64,000 nt of DNA, taken from Equivita sp045641605. GTDB taxonomy: Bacteria; Actinomycetota; Coriobacteriia; Coriobacteriales; Eggerthellaceae. The notes beneath the pieces were generated by a model, which worked only from the letters and a program-made list of their open reading frames with translations, was not told where the DNA came from and ran no database searches. Shown piece by piece: positions 43,138-55,869 of this stretch. The stretch is taken from the NCBI GenBank assembly GCA_045641605.1, contig JAZUHG010000017.1:1-64000 (forward strand), in the 5' to 3' direction. Position 1 is the first letter of the stretch. Every line of letters begins with the position of its first letter. Both the position numbers and the translations under genes were made by a program.

Positions 43138-45042
43138 TTAAATAATAAATAAAAGAAAATACTCTGAGATGTTTTCGAGATTCCAAGAGCTGATGAGGTC
43201 TTGGGCGCGGAGGACCGAAGTTCTTATGACGCGGATGGCGGTGATGCGGAATTTGTCGGTGGTTTCGGTGTATTCGGAAAGACCGATGTTGAGGTCGATT
43301 GCGTCTATCTTTTTGCCTTGGCTGTTTTTGAAATAAACCTTGTTACGAAGGCTGTTGCCAATGTAGCCGATGATAATTCCTGTAACAATTCCTATAACAA
43401 TTGTAATTGCTTCGAAGAAAAGGATTCCAAGAATGATAGCTAATAGAGGAAGTGCTATCGCGATTCCGAAGAGCCAGTGACGAGTACGATCATAGATCGA
43501 ATTAAAGTTGGCGAATTCGTTTACTTCGTCAGTTAGAAGTGAGTGCCAAGATAAATAACTTGACATAAATTCATATGGTCTGGCGTTTGCGTAATTTTCG
43601 ATATCTGATAGGCGAAGTAATGGGTTACCACAAGCTATTTCTGTGAACAAGAACTTAATTGTTCGTTTATCAATGATATTAATATTTCTTGCCTTGTATG
43701 GGTCTTTAGCAAGTTGTGCTTTCTTTAGACGAATTTCAAAATCTCCAGATGCCATTCTTTTAATGCGGATGTGTTTGTGCTCGTTAAGTGAGAGCAGACT
43801 TACAACTACATCGTGGGCGAATTCGTGGTTTCAATTTTTTAGTCGTACCAACATGCAAGGGTGCATTTCTTTTAACTTTTTGTTGGAAAGTGCACCAACC
43901 AAGAATCTTCTTCTGTATATAATTAAAATTATTAAGCAAGCGCCAAGTGCCAAGAAGCAAAATACAGAGAAAATTATTGGGAGTAACAATTTGTTAACTG
44001 CATCTGTTCTGTAATCGCGTCAAACGGATTCTTCTTTTAATATTGTTGTAAGTTTTGTTTGGTTACGTTGGCTAATATCGCTTCCCATATCTAGGTTTGT
44101 AAGCCAAGAAGTGGGGAATACTATACGAAGTTCTGCATCCGAATTGCCAGGTACAACTTCGTTATTTAGAGAAACGATGCCTGCAGGGTCTAGGTCAACT
44201 ATTCCAGAAGTCGAGCCGTGACCTCAAGCATAAATATTTCTTTCGGTAATGCTTTCGGGGTTTGAGCCTTCGTTGGCGCCTTTTGCAAGTGGGTTTACTA
44301 TGCCTTCGCTGCCTACTGGAATTGTGACTCTAACGTTCACATCGTAGGAGTCCATCATCCATGTATCTTGGCAATATGCCCATTGGAAATCTGCAACGTC
44401 TTTAAATATTGTTGCAGCGCGCTCGATTGTATAGTTCATGCTAATTATTGCTTTGGTGCTTGCCCATGCATTTACATCATTTGTGCCGGTCATGGCTACC
44501 ATTATTTCATAACATTGTTGAGATGTTAGCTGGTCTTGGTTAATAAGTTCGGAATAAAGACACATCTTTTTGTCTTCGGCGTTGTATGTAAATGTTGGAG
44601 CAGTGGGACTGTCTTCGCCTTTCCACTTTGATAAATAGGTAGCGTTTTCAAAACCTCTTCAAGTCCCAATTACTGTATCAGCGTTTGAAAGAATTGCGAT
44701 CTGTGCATTGCCTAGACTTATGTCGCTTTCTTTTGGAAGATATTTATAGCCTCAAACCAGGGGAGAAAGCTTAGGTGCAATGTTTGGGCTTTGAGTTGTG
44801 CCTGTTTTATATGTTTTGGCTTTTTCTATGAATGGAGTTACATCGATGATCTTTTGCTCTGTGATATTGATTGAGCCATCGGTGCTAATTGCTGCGTTGA
44901 TTGTCGATTTTCAAGAAAGAGTTTCGGCTGTTTTTAGAGCAAAGGCTTTTTTTGGAGCAATTAAGCACATACTAAATGCTAAAACTATGCACATAAATGC
45001 TTTTGTAAGTTTGATAGCTATGTTAATCTTCGTATTTTTCAT
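43138..45042 (-). CDS. DUF2207-family membrane protein (634 aa)
   Basis: A signal peptide with likely cleavage after AFA (~36) precedes a large extracytoplasmic beta-rich domain with MNYTIERAATIFKDVADFQW, as in DUF2207. A membrane segment near residue ~400 (LLLPIIFSVFCFLALGACLIILIIY) is followed by a cytoplasmic stretch and a second pair of helices (GIAIALPLLAIILGILFFEAITIVIGIV). Six UGA codons encode Trp. The function is unknown; family members are often surface-linked and paralogous in gut anaerobes. Its start overlaps the upstream ligase gene by 20 bases, so the two are one operon. Confidence 0.8.
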
Positions 45043-47617
45043 AAAATACAGGAACTGTCATGTCAAAGTCCGAAGCATCTCATTCGCTCCTTCTTTGACG
45101 TAAATAAATCCCTCCAAAGTGAGAATTATAGCAGTATAGACCCTCCATATTGCAGCATTGTTGTATACCTTTATCTACGCTGCCTTTTTTGTCATTAATG
45201 TCTATGACCACATTAGGGCTATTATGCATTGTTGCAAACTTTTGAATGATGTATGTTTCTTCTTTCGCGCATTTTTCAATCGTGCTTTCTCATTCTTTTT
45301 GATTCATTTCATAACCAACAAAAACATTTTGTGCGTCTCTTGAGCTAATCGGTTTAACTAAATAGCTGTCTTTATTATCTATGTAAATTTTTAGATCAGC
45401 TAAGTCTTTTGATAGGAATTTTGTTTCTGGAATGTGCAAGCGAATAAATTCTTTTTCAGACTCATTAAGTAATTTTTGAGTTTGTGGCATGTGAAGAACT
45501 GCAAATAACTGTTTATCGTGAACTATTTGACTGTTAAACCAATCAATAGGACAAACTTTATCGTTTAAACTTGCATCAATCAATGCCACCACGCCTTCGG
45601 AGTCTTTAAACGGGAGCAAATCATCCAGGGTAATGCGCTTGTAGACTGCATCAATCTTTTTGCCTTCTTTTGTTGTTAGATTATTTTCATCGAAGCGAAG
45701 GTCGCGGATGTCGCAAATTTCACAATCTAATCCGTTATTGATAAAGCTCTCTTTAAAAGGGCCGAAGTCGGGGAGCTGGCAGTTATCCAAGAGGTCAACG
45801 ATGGCTACCGTGAATTTGTCAGCATCATTATTAGTATTGTTTGCCCATTGTTTATAGATCTTTTCGAATTCTTTAACTCATGGCGTATAAACATCCATGG
45901 GGCTGAAGTTAATATTTGAATCTTTTAATTTTTTGTATGGAAGGGTTTTGGAAATTTCTTCGTTGGCGTATGTGACCTTGCTCATAGCTGCACTGCCACC
46001 TGTATTGAACTCGCAAAACTCAAATTCCCCAGTTGCATCATCGAAGAATATATCAAACCTTGCAACAGGGAAGTCTTGGCTATATTTAGGTTTGAAGTGA
46101 ATTAATTTTTTACAGAATTCATCTCAAGTGAACAGTTTTTGATAATCCTTATTATTCCAATATTCTTTGTAGACTTTTTCAAGAATTCCGCACGTTTTTT
46201 CAACCAATAACTTAAATTGAATTTGATTATTAACGTCAAATACTTTTGAAAAATAGCCAGTCTTAGAAATTTTACCCATATATGCAACTTTTGAATTCTT
46301 TCTTCTTTCTGCGTGTTGGTTAATGTCTTCTTTGCTATTTTTAAAAGCTTGTTCTTGGATTTTTGTGAATTTATTAGTGTCACTAATTGGTTTGAATTCT
46401 CCAGGAACTTCTTTAAAGTCTCACGCAAGTTCGTCTTTTAAGCATTTTTTATTATTTACCAGATCAATAATGGGTTGCATGTATTTATATTGAGTCTTTG
46501 TTGCCAATTCTATTAAGCTTAAAAGTTGTTCATGGGTGTTTTGTCCGTATACGTTTGCATCCCAGCCATTATTTTGAAGATTTTGCCCTGCCTCTTTATA
46601 GTCTGCAAAACTAATGCTTCCATATTTTTCCCACAGTTCGTCCAAAACTTCTTTGTTGTAAAACAAGTTTTGAATTAGCTCGAAATATGCAAGTGTGTAT
46701 TCTTTCGGCATGCTGTCTGCCGGCCTAATTTCAATCTTATTTTTAAGGCGCACATCGTAAAAGCACATCGAAAGTTCATGCTTGATTTTGTCTTCGTCGC
46801 TTTTTAGATCATGAGGTGTATAGATTTTTGGTAAGTTGTTAATTACTTCAGCATAACTTTTATAAGAGAAGTCATTTTCAAAAACTTCAGGCACCGAAGT
46901 ACATCTATCCGGGTCTGCGTTATTTCAAATTTGTCAACGTGCCATACGCTTTGCGACAGGGATTCCACTTGGACTAGTTTTGTTAACACCAATTTTGAAT
47001 CTCTCAAAAATAGGGGAGTTGTCTAGCAAGAAATAGATTAACGGACTAATAGCCGTTGCAACTTTCATAATTCTCTTGCAGTTATCTTCGTTTGAGAAGT
47101 CCAAAGTAAGTTGTGTTGCAGCACTGCACCTCATCATACAAAAACCTTGTGTTCCAACGTTTTTGAAGTTTGAATCCATGCATCTGTATCTCATTTTTGG
47201 AATAATTGGCACTTCCAAAGCACACAAGTCAGGCCTGTATCCTATATTGGCAAGGTGATAGCTGTGTTTGGCCAAAACTTCGTTGACTTCGTCTAGAAAT
47301 TTGTTGTAAATAGCTTCAATTTCTTCTATGTTTTTACATTTTTTGATGGAAATTTCAAATTGAGCACCAGGCTCAATGCTTATGTCTGCATCTTTTCTTT
47401 GAAGCCCAACTAAATAGCTTTTGCCATTATAATTTTCATAGATCTTCTCATCATAATGGGGCGAAAGTTCTTCGATTATTTCTTGAACACCGGCTTTTGA
47501 GTCTTCGTAAGAATAGAATACAGATTTACCGCTTTCATCCAGGATGAAGTGTTCAATTTCTGCCCCTAAAAATTGATCAGAGGTTTCACCATTTTTTATG
47601 AATTCCTCTATTTCCAT
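45023..47617 (-). CDS. Fused glutamate-cysteine ligase / glutathionylspermidine synthase-like ATP-grasp protein (864 aa)
   Basis: Residues 1 to ~400 resemble the GCS2 glutamate-cysteine ligase family: FLGAEIEHFIL, the ISIEPGAQFEIS substrate segment, RPDLCALEVPIIPKMRY, CMMRCSAATQLTLDFSNE and IEIRPADSMP. Residues ~450-864 resemble the glutathionylspermidine synthase-type ATP-grasp: FPVARFDIFFDDATGEFEFCEFNTGG, YKRITLDDLLPF, SYLVKPISSRDAQNVF and a final NSHFGGIYLRQR. Seven UGA codons encode Trp, including in AR-W-QIW. I infer gamma-glutamyl-cysteine formation followed by a second ligation, making glutathione or another thiol conjugate. TATAAT lies only 7 bases before the ATG, so the mRNA may be leaderless. 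Confidence 0.8.
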
Positions 47618-47624
47618 AGTCCCT

Positions 47625-47639
47625 ATTATATGGTAAAAT
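47625..47639. promoter_or_regulatory. Divergent -10 boxes, ligase gene / xyl operon
   Basis: On the minus strand TATAAT (47625-47630) serves the ligase gene. On the plus strand TGGTAAAAT (47631-47639) is an extended -10 for the xyl operon, ~60 bases before its first ATG. I found no clear XylR-type palindrome between 47640 and 47700. Confidence 0.45.
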
Positions 47640-47700
47640 TAACGCATACGAATCTTAAATGCAGTAACTAAATTTCCAAAAATTGAATAAAGGATTAATT

Positions 47701-48855
47701 ATGAAGATTAGGAATTTTTTTATTTCATTATTTTTGGGGGCGTTAGTTTTATTTTGTTTTTCTGCATGTGCAAATGGAAGTATTTTTGATCCCCAAAAAG
47801 ATAATCCAGATGCTAAAACTGTTGGTGTTTCTATGCCAACAAAAAGTCTTGAGCGATGGAATCATGACGGCAACAACATTCGTAAGTATCTTGAAGATAA
47901 GGGATACAATGTTCGCTTGACTTTTGCAGATAACAAGATTGACCAGCAAGTTAAAGATATTGAATCGCTAATTCCCGATGTTGACTTATTGATTATATCT
48001 CCCGTGGATGGTTTTTCATTAAGTCAAGTTTTAAAGGATGCTAAGCGACTAGACGTTCCTGTTGTTTCTTATGATAAGTTGATTCAAGGATCTGATGCGG
48101 TTAGTTATTATGTCTCTTTTGATAATTGAAAAGTTGGTTACTTCCAAGGTAATGCAGTATTAAAAGCTCTGGACTTAACGGATCCAAATGATAAATCTAA
48201 AACATATAACATGGAGGTTGTTGCAGGCGAGCCTACAGATAATAATGCCATTCAATTCTTTAATGGTTCGTTATCTGCTTTGCAGCCTTATATCGATTCT
48301 GGAGTAATTAAAATTCCTTCGGGGCAAAATACTTTTGAACAATGTAGCACTAAAAATTGAGATGCTGCCACAGCTATGAATCGTATGCAAAATATTTTGG
48401 CTACCCATTATTCTAGTGGCCAGCAATTAGATATTTGTTTGTGCAACAACGATGCTGTTGCGCTTGGTTCTAGACAGGCTATTGATTCCGATTATTCTGG
48501 CAAAAACAAAATCATCATTACTGGCCAGGATGGAGATGAATCAAACTTAGCTAATATTGTTGACGGTAAACAGACTATGACAATTTATAAACCTATTGTT
48601 TACGAAGCAACTGTTGCAGTCGAGCTTGTTGATAGAATCCTTCATGGTCTTTGGCCAAAGCAAGAGATAATTTCAGAATTTGGCTTAAGCAATGATTTGA
48701 CTTTTAATGATAGTGACTATGATGGCGGTTTTGGTCCTATAGATTCGTTCTTATTAACTCCTCTAGAAGTTGATAAATCAAATATCCAGCAAGAGTTAAT
48801 TGATACTGGTTTTTATTATTGGGACGAAAACGGATACCCTAAGGTTGTAAAGTAA
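47701..48855 (+). CDS. xylF: Xylose-type ABC substrate-binding lipoprotein (384 aa)
   Basis: A signal peptide with lipobox FSAC (Cys23) is followed by a type I periplasmic binding fold: [47 protein letters not shown], and [19 protein letters not shown]. This matches the XylF/ChvE group. Two UGA codons (FDN-W-KVGY and KN-W-DAA) encode Trp, both at family-typical positions. AAAGGA supports ATG at 47701 rather than the upstream TTG. The xylose assignment rests on the xylA/xylB neighbours. Confidence 0.9.
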
Positions 48856-48874
48856 TTCGAAGGGAGGTTTTGCT

Positions 48875-50416
48875 TTGTCAGATAATATTTTAGAGATGAA
48901 AAATATTGTTAAGCTTTACGGCGGAGTTAAAGCTCTAAGCAATGTTAATCTTGAAATTAAACGAGGCGAGATTCACGCTCTCGTTGGCGAAAACGGAGCT
49001 GGTAAATCTACCTTAATGAATGTTTTATCTGGTGTTATTCCTTATGGACAATATTCAGGAGACATTAAATATAATGGCAAGATTTGTAAGTTTAGCAATA
49101 TTCATGACAGCGAGGATTTAGGAATTGTAATTGTTCATCAAGAACTTGCATTAATTCCAGAGCTTTCGGTTGCCGAAAACATGTTTATCGGTAATGAAAG
49201 AAAAAATAAAGCTGGCAAGATAAGTTGAGATAAGACCTTTAATGATGCCAAGGAGAGCATGAAAAGGATTGGGCTAGACGAAGATCCAAAATCATTAATC
49301 AAAGATATTGGTGTTGGAAAGCAGCAACTTGTTGAAATAGCGAAAGCCCTTTCAAAAGATGTAAAACTTTTGATTTTGGATGAGCCTACTTCGTCGCTTA
49401 ATGAACAAGATTCGATGATGCTGCTTGATATTATGAAAGATCTTAAAAAGGACGGCATTACTTCTATCATTATTACTCATAAGCTTCCTGAGGTGTCATA
49501 TGTTGCTGATAGAATCACGGTTTTGCGTGATGGAAGCACTATAGAGACAATGTCTAACCCTAAGCATAATATTAGCAAAGACAAGATTATTCCTAAGATG
49601 GTTGGTAGAAAACTTGTTGATTTATACCCGAAGCGAAAGTTTAAACCAACTAAAGAGGTAATTTTCGAATGCAAGAACTGATGTGCCAATCACCCTGTTT
49701 ATACAGATAAAGAAATGGTTAAGGACGCTGCTTTTAATATTCGCAAAAAAGAGATTGTTGGTTTTTACGGTTTGCAAGGTGCAGGTTGTACTGAGCTTGC
49801 GATGTCGCTTTTTGGAAATAGCTATGGTTCTAATGTTCACGGCGAAGAAGTTATCGATGGGGCTAAAGTTAATCTTAAAAATGAAAAAAGCGCTATTGAA
49901 GCAGGACTTGCTTATGTTACAGAAGATCGAAAGACCAATGGCTTATTATTGGATGATTCGATTAGTATCAACACAAGTTTAGCTGCCCTTAATAAACTAA
50001 GCAAAAAATTTGGTGTTATAGATAAGCAGGAAGAGCAAAAAGTTGCTAGAGATTATGTTAAGGCCATGAGGACGAAAGCATCCAGTATTAATCAACCAGT
50101 TGGTTCTTTGTCTGGTGGTAATCAGCAAAAAGTTTTGCTATCGAAATGAATGTTTACCGAGCCTAAGGTTTTGTTTTTAGATGAACCTACACGTGGAATT
50201 GATGTAGGTGCTAAATATGAAATTTATCAAATCATGAATGATATGGTTGAAGAAGGCAAGGGGATTGCGATGTTTTCTTCGGAGTTACCAGAGCTAATAG
50301 GCATGTGTGACAGAATTTATGTTATGCATGAGGGAAAAATTGTTGGCGAGTTTAAAGCCAGTGAAGTAACCCAAGAAAAGGTTATGAAGGCTATCTATAA
50401 ATCAGAAGAGAGGTAG
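48875..50416 (+). CDS. xylG: Sugar ABC transporter ATPase with two nucleotide-binding domains (513 aa)
   Basis: A tandem ATPase of the XylG/MglA class. The first domain has GENGAGKST, a normal Walker B ([12 protein letters not shown]) and a switch His in IITHKLPEV. The second has the usual degenerate Walker A (GLQGAGCTE), [15 protein letters not shown] and [17 protein letters not shown] codons near 49226, 49679 and 50147 encode Trp, the last in the conserved SK-W-M. The start is TTG, with GGGAGG 8 bases upstream. A standard-code reading gives four fragments. Confidence 0.95.
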
Positions 50417-50421
50417 GAATT

Positions 50422-51594
50422 ATGGGAAAATCGAAAAAGAAAGCCATTAAGTTTAACAAACAATTTACTATGCCACTTATGTTGGTAATTGTTTTTGTTG
50501 GCGCTTCTATTCTTACATCTGGAAGTTTAGTAAGGCCGCAAAACATTTCTAACTTGGTATTGCAAAATGCGTATGTAATTGTAATGGCGTGTGGAATGTT
50601 ATTGTGTATTCTTACTGGTGGTAACGTTGATCTGTCTGTTGGATCTACACTATGTTTGTCAGCTGCCTGCGTGTCTCAATTGCTGTTAGGCGGCGTGTCT
50701 GTTCCCGTTGCTATTTTAATATCGATTGGTGTTGGCATAGCAATTGGAGCAATCCAGGGATATTTAGTTGGTTTTACAAGAGTTCCGCCATTTATTTGTA
50801 CTTTGGCGGGAATGTTTGTCATTAGAGGTGTTGCTCGCGTCGTATTAGATTCTAAAACAGTAAATATTACAAACGAGGATTTCTTTAATGTATTTGGTTC
50901 ATATATTCAAATACCCGGATTAGACCATGATGGTTTCTATCTTTCTGCTTTGTTGTTTGGCATTATTCTTGCTGCTGCAATTTGCTTGTTTATGATTGCC
51001 TCAAGAATAAGTAAGAAGAAAAGAGGAAGCGATGCTGGTGGATTAACTTCGTTTATAATTAAAATTGTTATTACATTAGTTCTCATCATTTCTTACAGCC
51101 ATATGCTTGCTCAATATAAGGGTATTCCGGTAATGCTTCTTTGGATTTTGGGTGTGGTTGTATTGTTTATGTTTGTTTGTTCTCAAACAGTATTTGGACG
51201 TCATTTTTATGCTGTTGGAGGAAATGCATTGGCTGCTAAGCTTAGCGGTATTGATTCGCGAAAAGTTCTATTTTGGGCTTACTTAATTATGAGCACATTA
51301 GCTGCTTTCAGTGGCCTGTTGGTTGCAACAAGAATTGGTTCTGTTGACGGAAACATGGGTAATGCTTACGAAATGGATGCTATTGCTGCATGTTTTATTG
51401 GTGGAGCAAGTGCCTATGGTGGTTCGGGAACTATTCAAGGTGTAGTTGTTGGAGCTTTGTTCTTAGGCGTTATTAACCAAGCAATGAGTATTTTAGGTTT
51501 GCCTGACCAATGGCAATATGTTGTTAAAGGTGCGGTCCTTTTGGCTGCAGTTATATTTGATGTTGTTTCAAGTAAAAAAGCCGCAAAGGCATAG
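50422..51594 (+). CDS. xylH: Sugar ABC transporter permease (390 aa)
   Basis: Single-gene membrane component of the carbohydrate importer. It has about ten helices, the GGNVDLSVGSTLCLSAA signature and the GGNALAAKLSGIDSRKVLFWAYLIMS coupling region, with FIGGASAYGGSGTIQG near the end. It follows xylG by five bases with an AGG site. No UGA codon. Together with xylF and xylG it forms a complete xylose-type importer. Confidence 0.94.
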   Translation: MGKSKKKAIKFNKQFTMPLMLVIVFVGASILTSGSLVRPQNISNLVLQNAYVIVMACGMLLCILTGGNVDLSVGSTLCLSAACVSQLLLGGVSVPVAILISIGVGIAIGAIQGYLVGFTRVPPFICTLAGMFVIRGVARVVLDSKTVNITNEDFFNVFGSYIQIPGLDHDGFYLSALLFGIILAAAICLFMIASRISKKKRGSDAGGLTSFIIKIVITLVLIISYSHMLAQYKGIPVMLLWILGVVVLFMFVCSQTVFGRHFYAVGGNALAAKLSGIDSRKVLFWAYLIMSTLAAFSGLLVATRIGSVDGNMGNAYEMDAIAACFIGGASAYGGSGTIQGVVVGALFLGVINQAMSILGLPDQWQYVVKGAVLLAAVIFDVVSSKKAAKA

Positions 51595-51609
51595 GAGAAA
51601 GGAAAAATT

Positions 51610-52926
51610 ATGGCTTATTTTGATATTGAAAAAGTAAATTACGAAGGCAAGGACTCAAAAAATCCTTTTGCATTTAAGTATTACAATCCAGACGAAGTAA
51701 TTGCTGGAAAACCAATGCGCGAACATCTTAAGTTTGCACTTTCATGGTGACATACTATGGACGCAGATGGCACTGATATGTTTGGCGTTGGTACAATGGA
51801 TAAAAGCTGGGGAGGAAAGGATGCATGAAGCACTTCTGTTGCTAGAGTTGAAGCAGCTTTCGAGTTTATGCAAAAACTCTCCATTGATTATTTCTGTTTC
51901 CATGATAGAGATATTGCTCCAGAGGGTTCTTCGCTAGCTGAATCCAATAAGATGCTAGATCAAATTGCCGATGTTATTGAGGAAAAGCAAAAAGAAACTG
52001 GTCTTAAGTGTTTATGGGGTACAGCAAATTGTTTTTCTAATCCAAGATATATGCATGGTGCTGGTACTTCGCCAGTTGCAGATGTATTTGCTTTTGCCGC
52101 AGCTCAAATTAAGAAGGCTATTGAACTAACTGTTCGTTTTGGTGGTAATGGCTATGTATTTTGGGGTGGCCGCGAAGGCTATGAAACTCTTTTGAATACA
52201 AACTTAGGTCTCGAGCAAGATAACATGGCTCGTCTTATGCATATGGCTGTTGATTATGCTCGTTCAATTGGTTTTAAGGGTGATTTTTATATTGAGCCAA
52301 AGCCTAAAGAGCCAACTAAGCATCAATATGATTTTGATACAGCAACAGTTATTGGATTTTTGAAGAAATATGATCTAGAAAAAGACTTTAAAATGAATAT
52401 TGAAGCTAACCATGCTACATTGGCTCAGCATACATTCCAACATGAACTTCGTGTTGCACGTGAGAACGGTGTCTTCGGTTCTATTGATGCCAACCAGGGC
52501 GACACCTTGCTTGGCTGGGATACGGATCAATTCCCAACTAATATTTATGATACTGCTTTATGTATGTATGAGGTCCTAAAGGCTGGTGGATTTACAAACG
52601 GAGGCCTTAACTTCGATAGTAAATCTCGTCGTGGTTCATTTACTCGCGAAGACATTCTTCATAGCTACATTGCTGGTATGGATACATTTGCTCTTGGACT
52701 TCGTGTAGCGCTTGCTCTAATTGAAGATGGTCGCGTTGATAAGTTTGTTGATGAGCGTTATGCTTCATGGACAAAGGGCATTGGTAAGAGCATTATTGAT
52801 GGCAAAGAAGATATGAAATCTTTGGAGAAGTATGCTCTTGAAAAAGGCGATGTTGTTGATACTCTAAGTAGTGGCCGTCAAGAGATGCTTGAGTCAATTT
52901 TAAATAACGTTATTTTTAATCTTTAA
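51610..52926 (+). CDS. xylA: Xylose isomerase (438 aa)
   Basis: Converts D-xylose to D-xylulose. Active-site segments are [12 protein letters not shown] (catalytic His), [49 protein letters not shown] and [21 protein letters not shown] (metal ligands). The length matches class II enzymes. UGA at the second Trp of LSWWHTM and in DAWSTSV encodes Trp, while TGG encodes others. Strong AGAAAGG site. It is the second metabolic step after uptake in this operon. Confidence 0.97.
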
Positions 52927-52935
52927 GGAGGAGAC

Positions 52936-54435
52936 ATGCCATATGTAATTGGCGTTGATTGCGGTACAAGTGGTACAAAAACTGTTTTGTTCGATGAAAA
53001 ATGTAATGTTATTTCTTCGAAGACAATTGAGTACCAGATGATTCAGCCTCAAAATGGTTATGCCGAGCAAGATCCTGCTGATTGACGAAATGCCATGCTT
53101 GAAACCATTAAAGCTGTTGTTACTGACAGTGGTGTTAATAAAGATGAGATTGTTGGTATTGGTATTTCTGGACAGATGCATGGTCTTGTAATTTTGGATG
53201 AGAATTGCGATGTTATTCGTAATTCCATCATTTGGTGTGACCAGCGTACTGGTGAGCAAGTAAAATGGATGAATGAAAATGTTGGAAATGACAAGCTTGT
53301 AGAAATTACAGCAAACCCTGCTCTTACAGGCTGAACTGCTGCAAAAATTTTGTGGGTCAAAGATAACGAACCTCAAAATTACGAAAAGATAAAACATATT
53401 TTACTTCCAAAAGATTATTTGCGTTTCGTTTTAACAGGCGAATTTGCTACCGAAGTCTCAGATGCATCTGGTATGCAAATTTTGGATGTACCGAAGCGCG
53501 ACTGGTCTTCGGAATTGCTTAGTGCTTTTGAAATTGATAGAACTTGGCTTGGAAAAGTTTATGAATCTTGTGAAGTAACAGGAAAACTTACAAAAGCTAT
53601 GGCTGATGAGCTAGGTCTTAATGAAGGAACCATTGTAGTTGGTGGTGCTGGAGACAATGCAGCAGCTGCTGTAGGTACTGGCGTCGTTGAAGATGGTAAG
53701 GCATTCACTACAATTGGAACTTCTGGTGTTGTTTTTGCTCACACTTCTAATATTTCAATTGATAAAAAGGGAAGAGTGCACACTTGCTGCGCTGCTGTTC
53801 CTAATTGCTGGCACGTAATGGGTGTAACTCAGGCTGCTGGACTTTCATTGCAATGGTTTAGAAACAACTTTTGCCAAGACATTATGGCCGAAGCTGAAAA
53901 GAAGGGTGTTGACCCTTACGATATTCTGAATGAAAAGGCTGCCGAAATTCCAATTGGAGCTGACAACCTAATTTATCTTCCATACTTGATGGGCGAGAGA
54001 ACGCCTCATCTTGATCCTGATTGTCGAGGCGCTTTTATTGGTCTTTCGGCAATTCATGGAAGATGAAATTTGCTTCGTGCTGTTATGGAAGGTGTTACTT
54101 ATTCACTTCGTGATTGTGTTGAAGTATTTCGCGAGATGGGTATTAGCGTTTCAGATATGATGGCTTGCGGAGGCGGTGGAAAATCTAAGCTATGGCGCAG
54201 CATGCTGGCAGATACTTACAACTGCGAAGTAAAAACAGTTGAGAGTGAAGAAGGCCCTGCACTTGGAGTTGCTATTCTAGCTCTTGTTGGGGCTGGAGTT
54301 TATTCTTCGGTACCTGAAGCTTGCAACGAAGTTGTTCGTCTTGGTTCTACCCAAAAGCCGACAGAAGAAAACATCGTAAAGTATGAAGATGTTTATAAGA
54401 AATATATTGGTTTATATCCTAAATTGTACAAATAG
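52936..54435 (+). CDS. xylB: Xylulokinase (499 aa)
   Basis: Phosphorylates D-xylulose, feeding the pentose phosphate pathway. FGGY-family features include VDCGTSGTKTVLFD, GISGQMHGLVILD, GGAGDNAAAAVGTG, LMGERTPHLDP and the ACGGGGKSKLWRSMLAD adenosine motif. UGA at ADW, TGW and GRW encode Trp; without them the gene would be four pieces. AAGGAGGAG precedes the start by 5 bases. It lies 9 bases after xylA. Confidence 0.97.
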
Positions 54436-54450
54436 TTCGAAAGGAGAATA

Positions 54451-55860
54451 ATGGCTACAAAAGAAGAAAAAGGATTTTATAAGTTAAGTTGACTTGCAAG
54501 AATTGGTTTTGGTTCTGGTGATTTAGCTCAAAACCTAATTTATCAAACAATTAGTATTTGGTTGTTGTTTTTTTATACAAACATTTTTGGTCTTGATCCT
54601 GCTGCAGCGGCAACAATGTTTTTGGTTGTTCGTATTGTAGATGTAATTTGAGATCCAATTGTTGGTACATTTGTCGATAAGCACAATCCAAAACTTGGTA
54701 AGTATCGTGCTTACTTAATTTTAGGTGGTATTCCTTTAACAGGTTTTGCAATTTTGTGTTTCTGGAATGGCTTTAGTGGTTCGCTTCTATATGCTTATTT
54801 TACATATGTTGCAATGAGCATGTGCTACACACTAGTAAACGTTCCTTATGGTGCTCTAAATTCTTCGCTTACTCGCGATACGAATGAGATCACAATTCTT
54901 ACAAGCACAAGAATGTTTATGGCTAATTTAGGTGGTCTTGCTGTAAGCAGTGGTATTCCAATTTTAATAGCTCTATATGCACCAAAAGATGAAACTGGCG
55001 CTGCTATTATCAACACTACCGAAGCTGCTGGTGCTTGGTTTATTACTATGACCATTTATGCTTTGGTTGGTCTTGCATTGCTCTTCTTCTGTTTTTCCCA
55101 AACAAAAGAGCGTGTTGTTATGGCTCAAAGCGAAGCTGCCAATGTAAAGGTTAGTGATTTGTGGATGGAATTTGTTCGTAACCGTCCATTGCGTGTTTTG
55201 GCTTTCTTTTTCATCACTGCTTTTGCAATGATGAGTATTGGAAATGCTGCTGGTTCATATTACATGACATATAACATGAGTGCCACACCAGAAGAAATTT
55301 CAATCTTTATGGGTCTTGGTACAATTCCTTCGTTTATTTTCTTGCCACTTGTTCCTTTCATTAAAAGCAAAATTGGCAAAAAACCAATGTTTTATGTTTT
55401 CTTGATTGTAGCTATTGTTGGTCTTGCAATGCTTTATGCTGCAAGCACTGTTGATGCGCTACACAGTCAGATGTGGTTTGTCTATGTTGCTCAGTTTGTC
55501 CGAAGTGCCGGTGTTTCTGTTGCTACTGGTTATATGTGGGCATTGGTCCCCGAAGTAGTTGCATATGGCGAATATAAAACAGGACGTAGGATTGCTGGTA
55601 TTGTTAATGCTTTAACTGGTATTTTCTTTAAAGCTGGCATGGCTTTAGGTGGTGCAGTTCCTGGCTTCGTTCTTGCTTATGTTGGATTTAATGCTGATCT
55701 AGCAACACAAACTCCAATGGCTGAGCAAGGCATTTTATGATTAATTTCTGTTATTCCAGCTGTTTTATTGGTTCTTGCAATATTTATCATTTCTCGTTAT
55801 GAGCTTACAGATGAGAAAATGGATGAGATTAACAAAAAGATTGAAGAAAAAAATAAATAG
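54451..55860 (+). CDS. GPH-family xyloside/pentoside:cation symporter (469 aa)
   Basis: Twelve predicted helices of the glycoside-pentoside-hexuronide group (XynB/MelB-like). Family features are FGSGDLAQNLIYQ, the VVRIVDVIWDPIVGTFVDKH helix-loop, YVAMSMCYTLVNVPYGALNSSLTRD, and GYMWALVPEVVAYGEYKTGRR. Three UGA codons (SW, VIW, ILW) encode Trp. With a GH43 enzyme next to it, the likely cargo is xylosides or xylo-oligosaccharides. It uses an AAAGGAG site. Confidence 0.92.
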
Positions 55861-55869
55861 GAGATTCTA

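Noticed and set aside
46102..46428. Minus-strand 108-residue frame.
   Set aside because: It is out of frame inside the fused glutamate-cysteine ligase gene, whose own frame is continuous through the same stretch.
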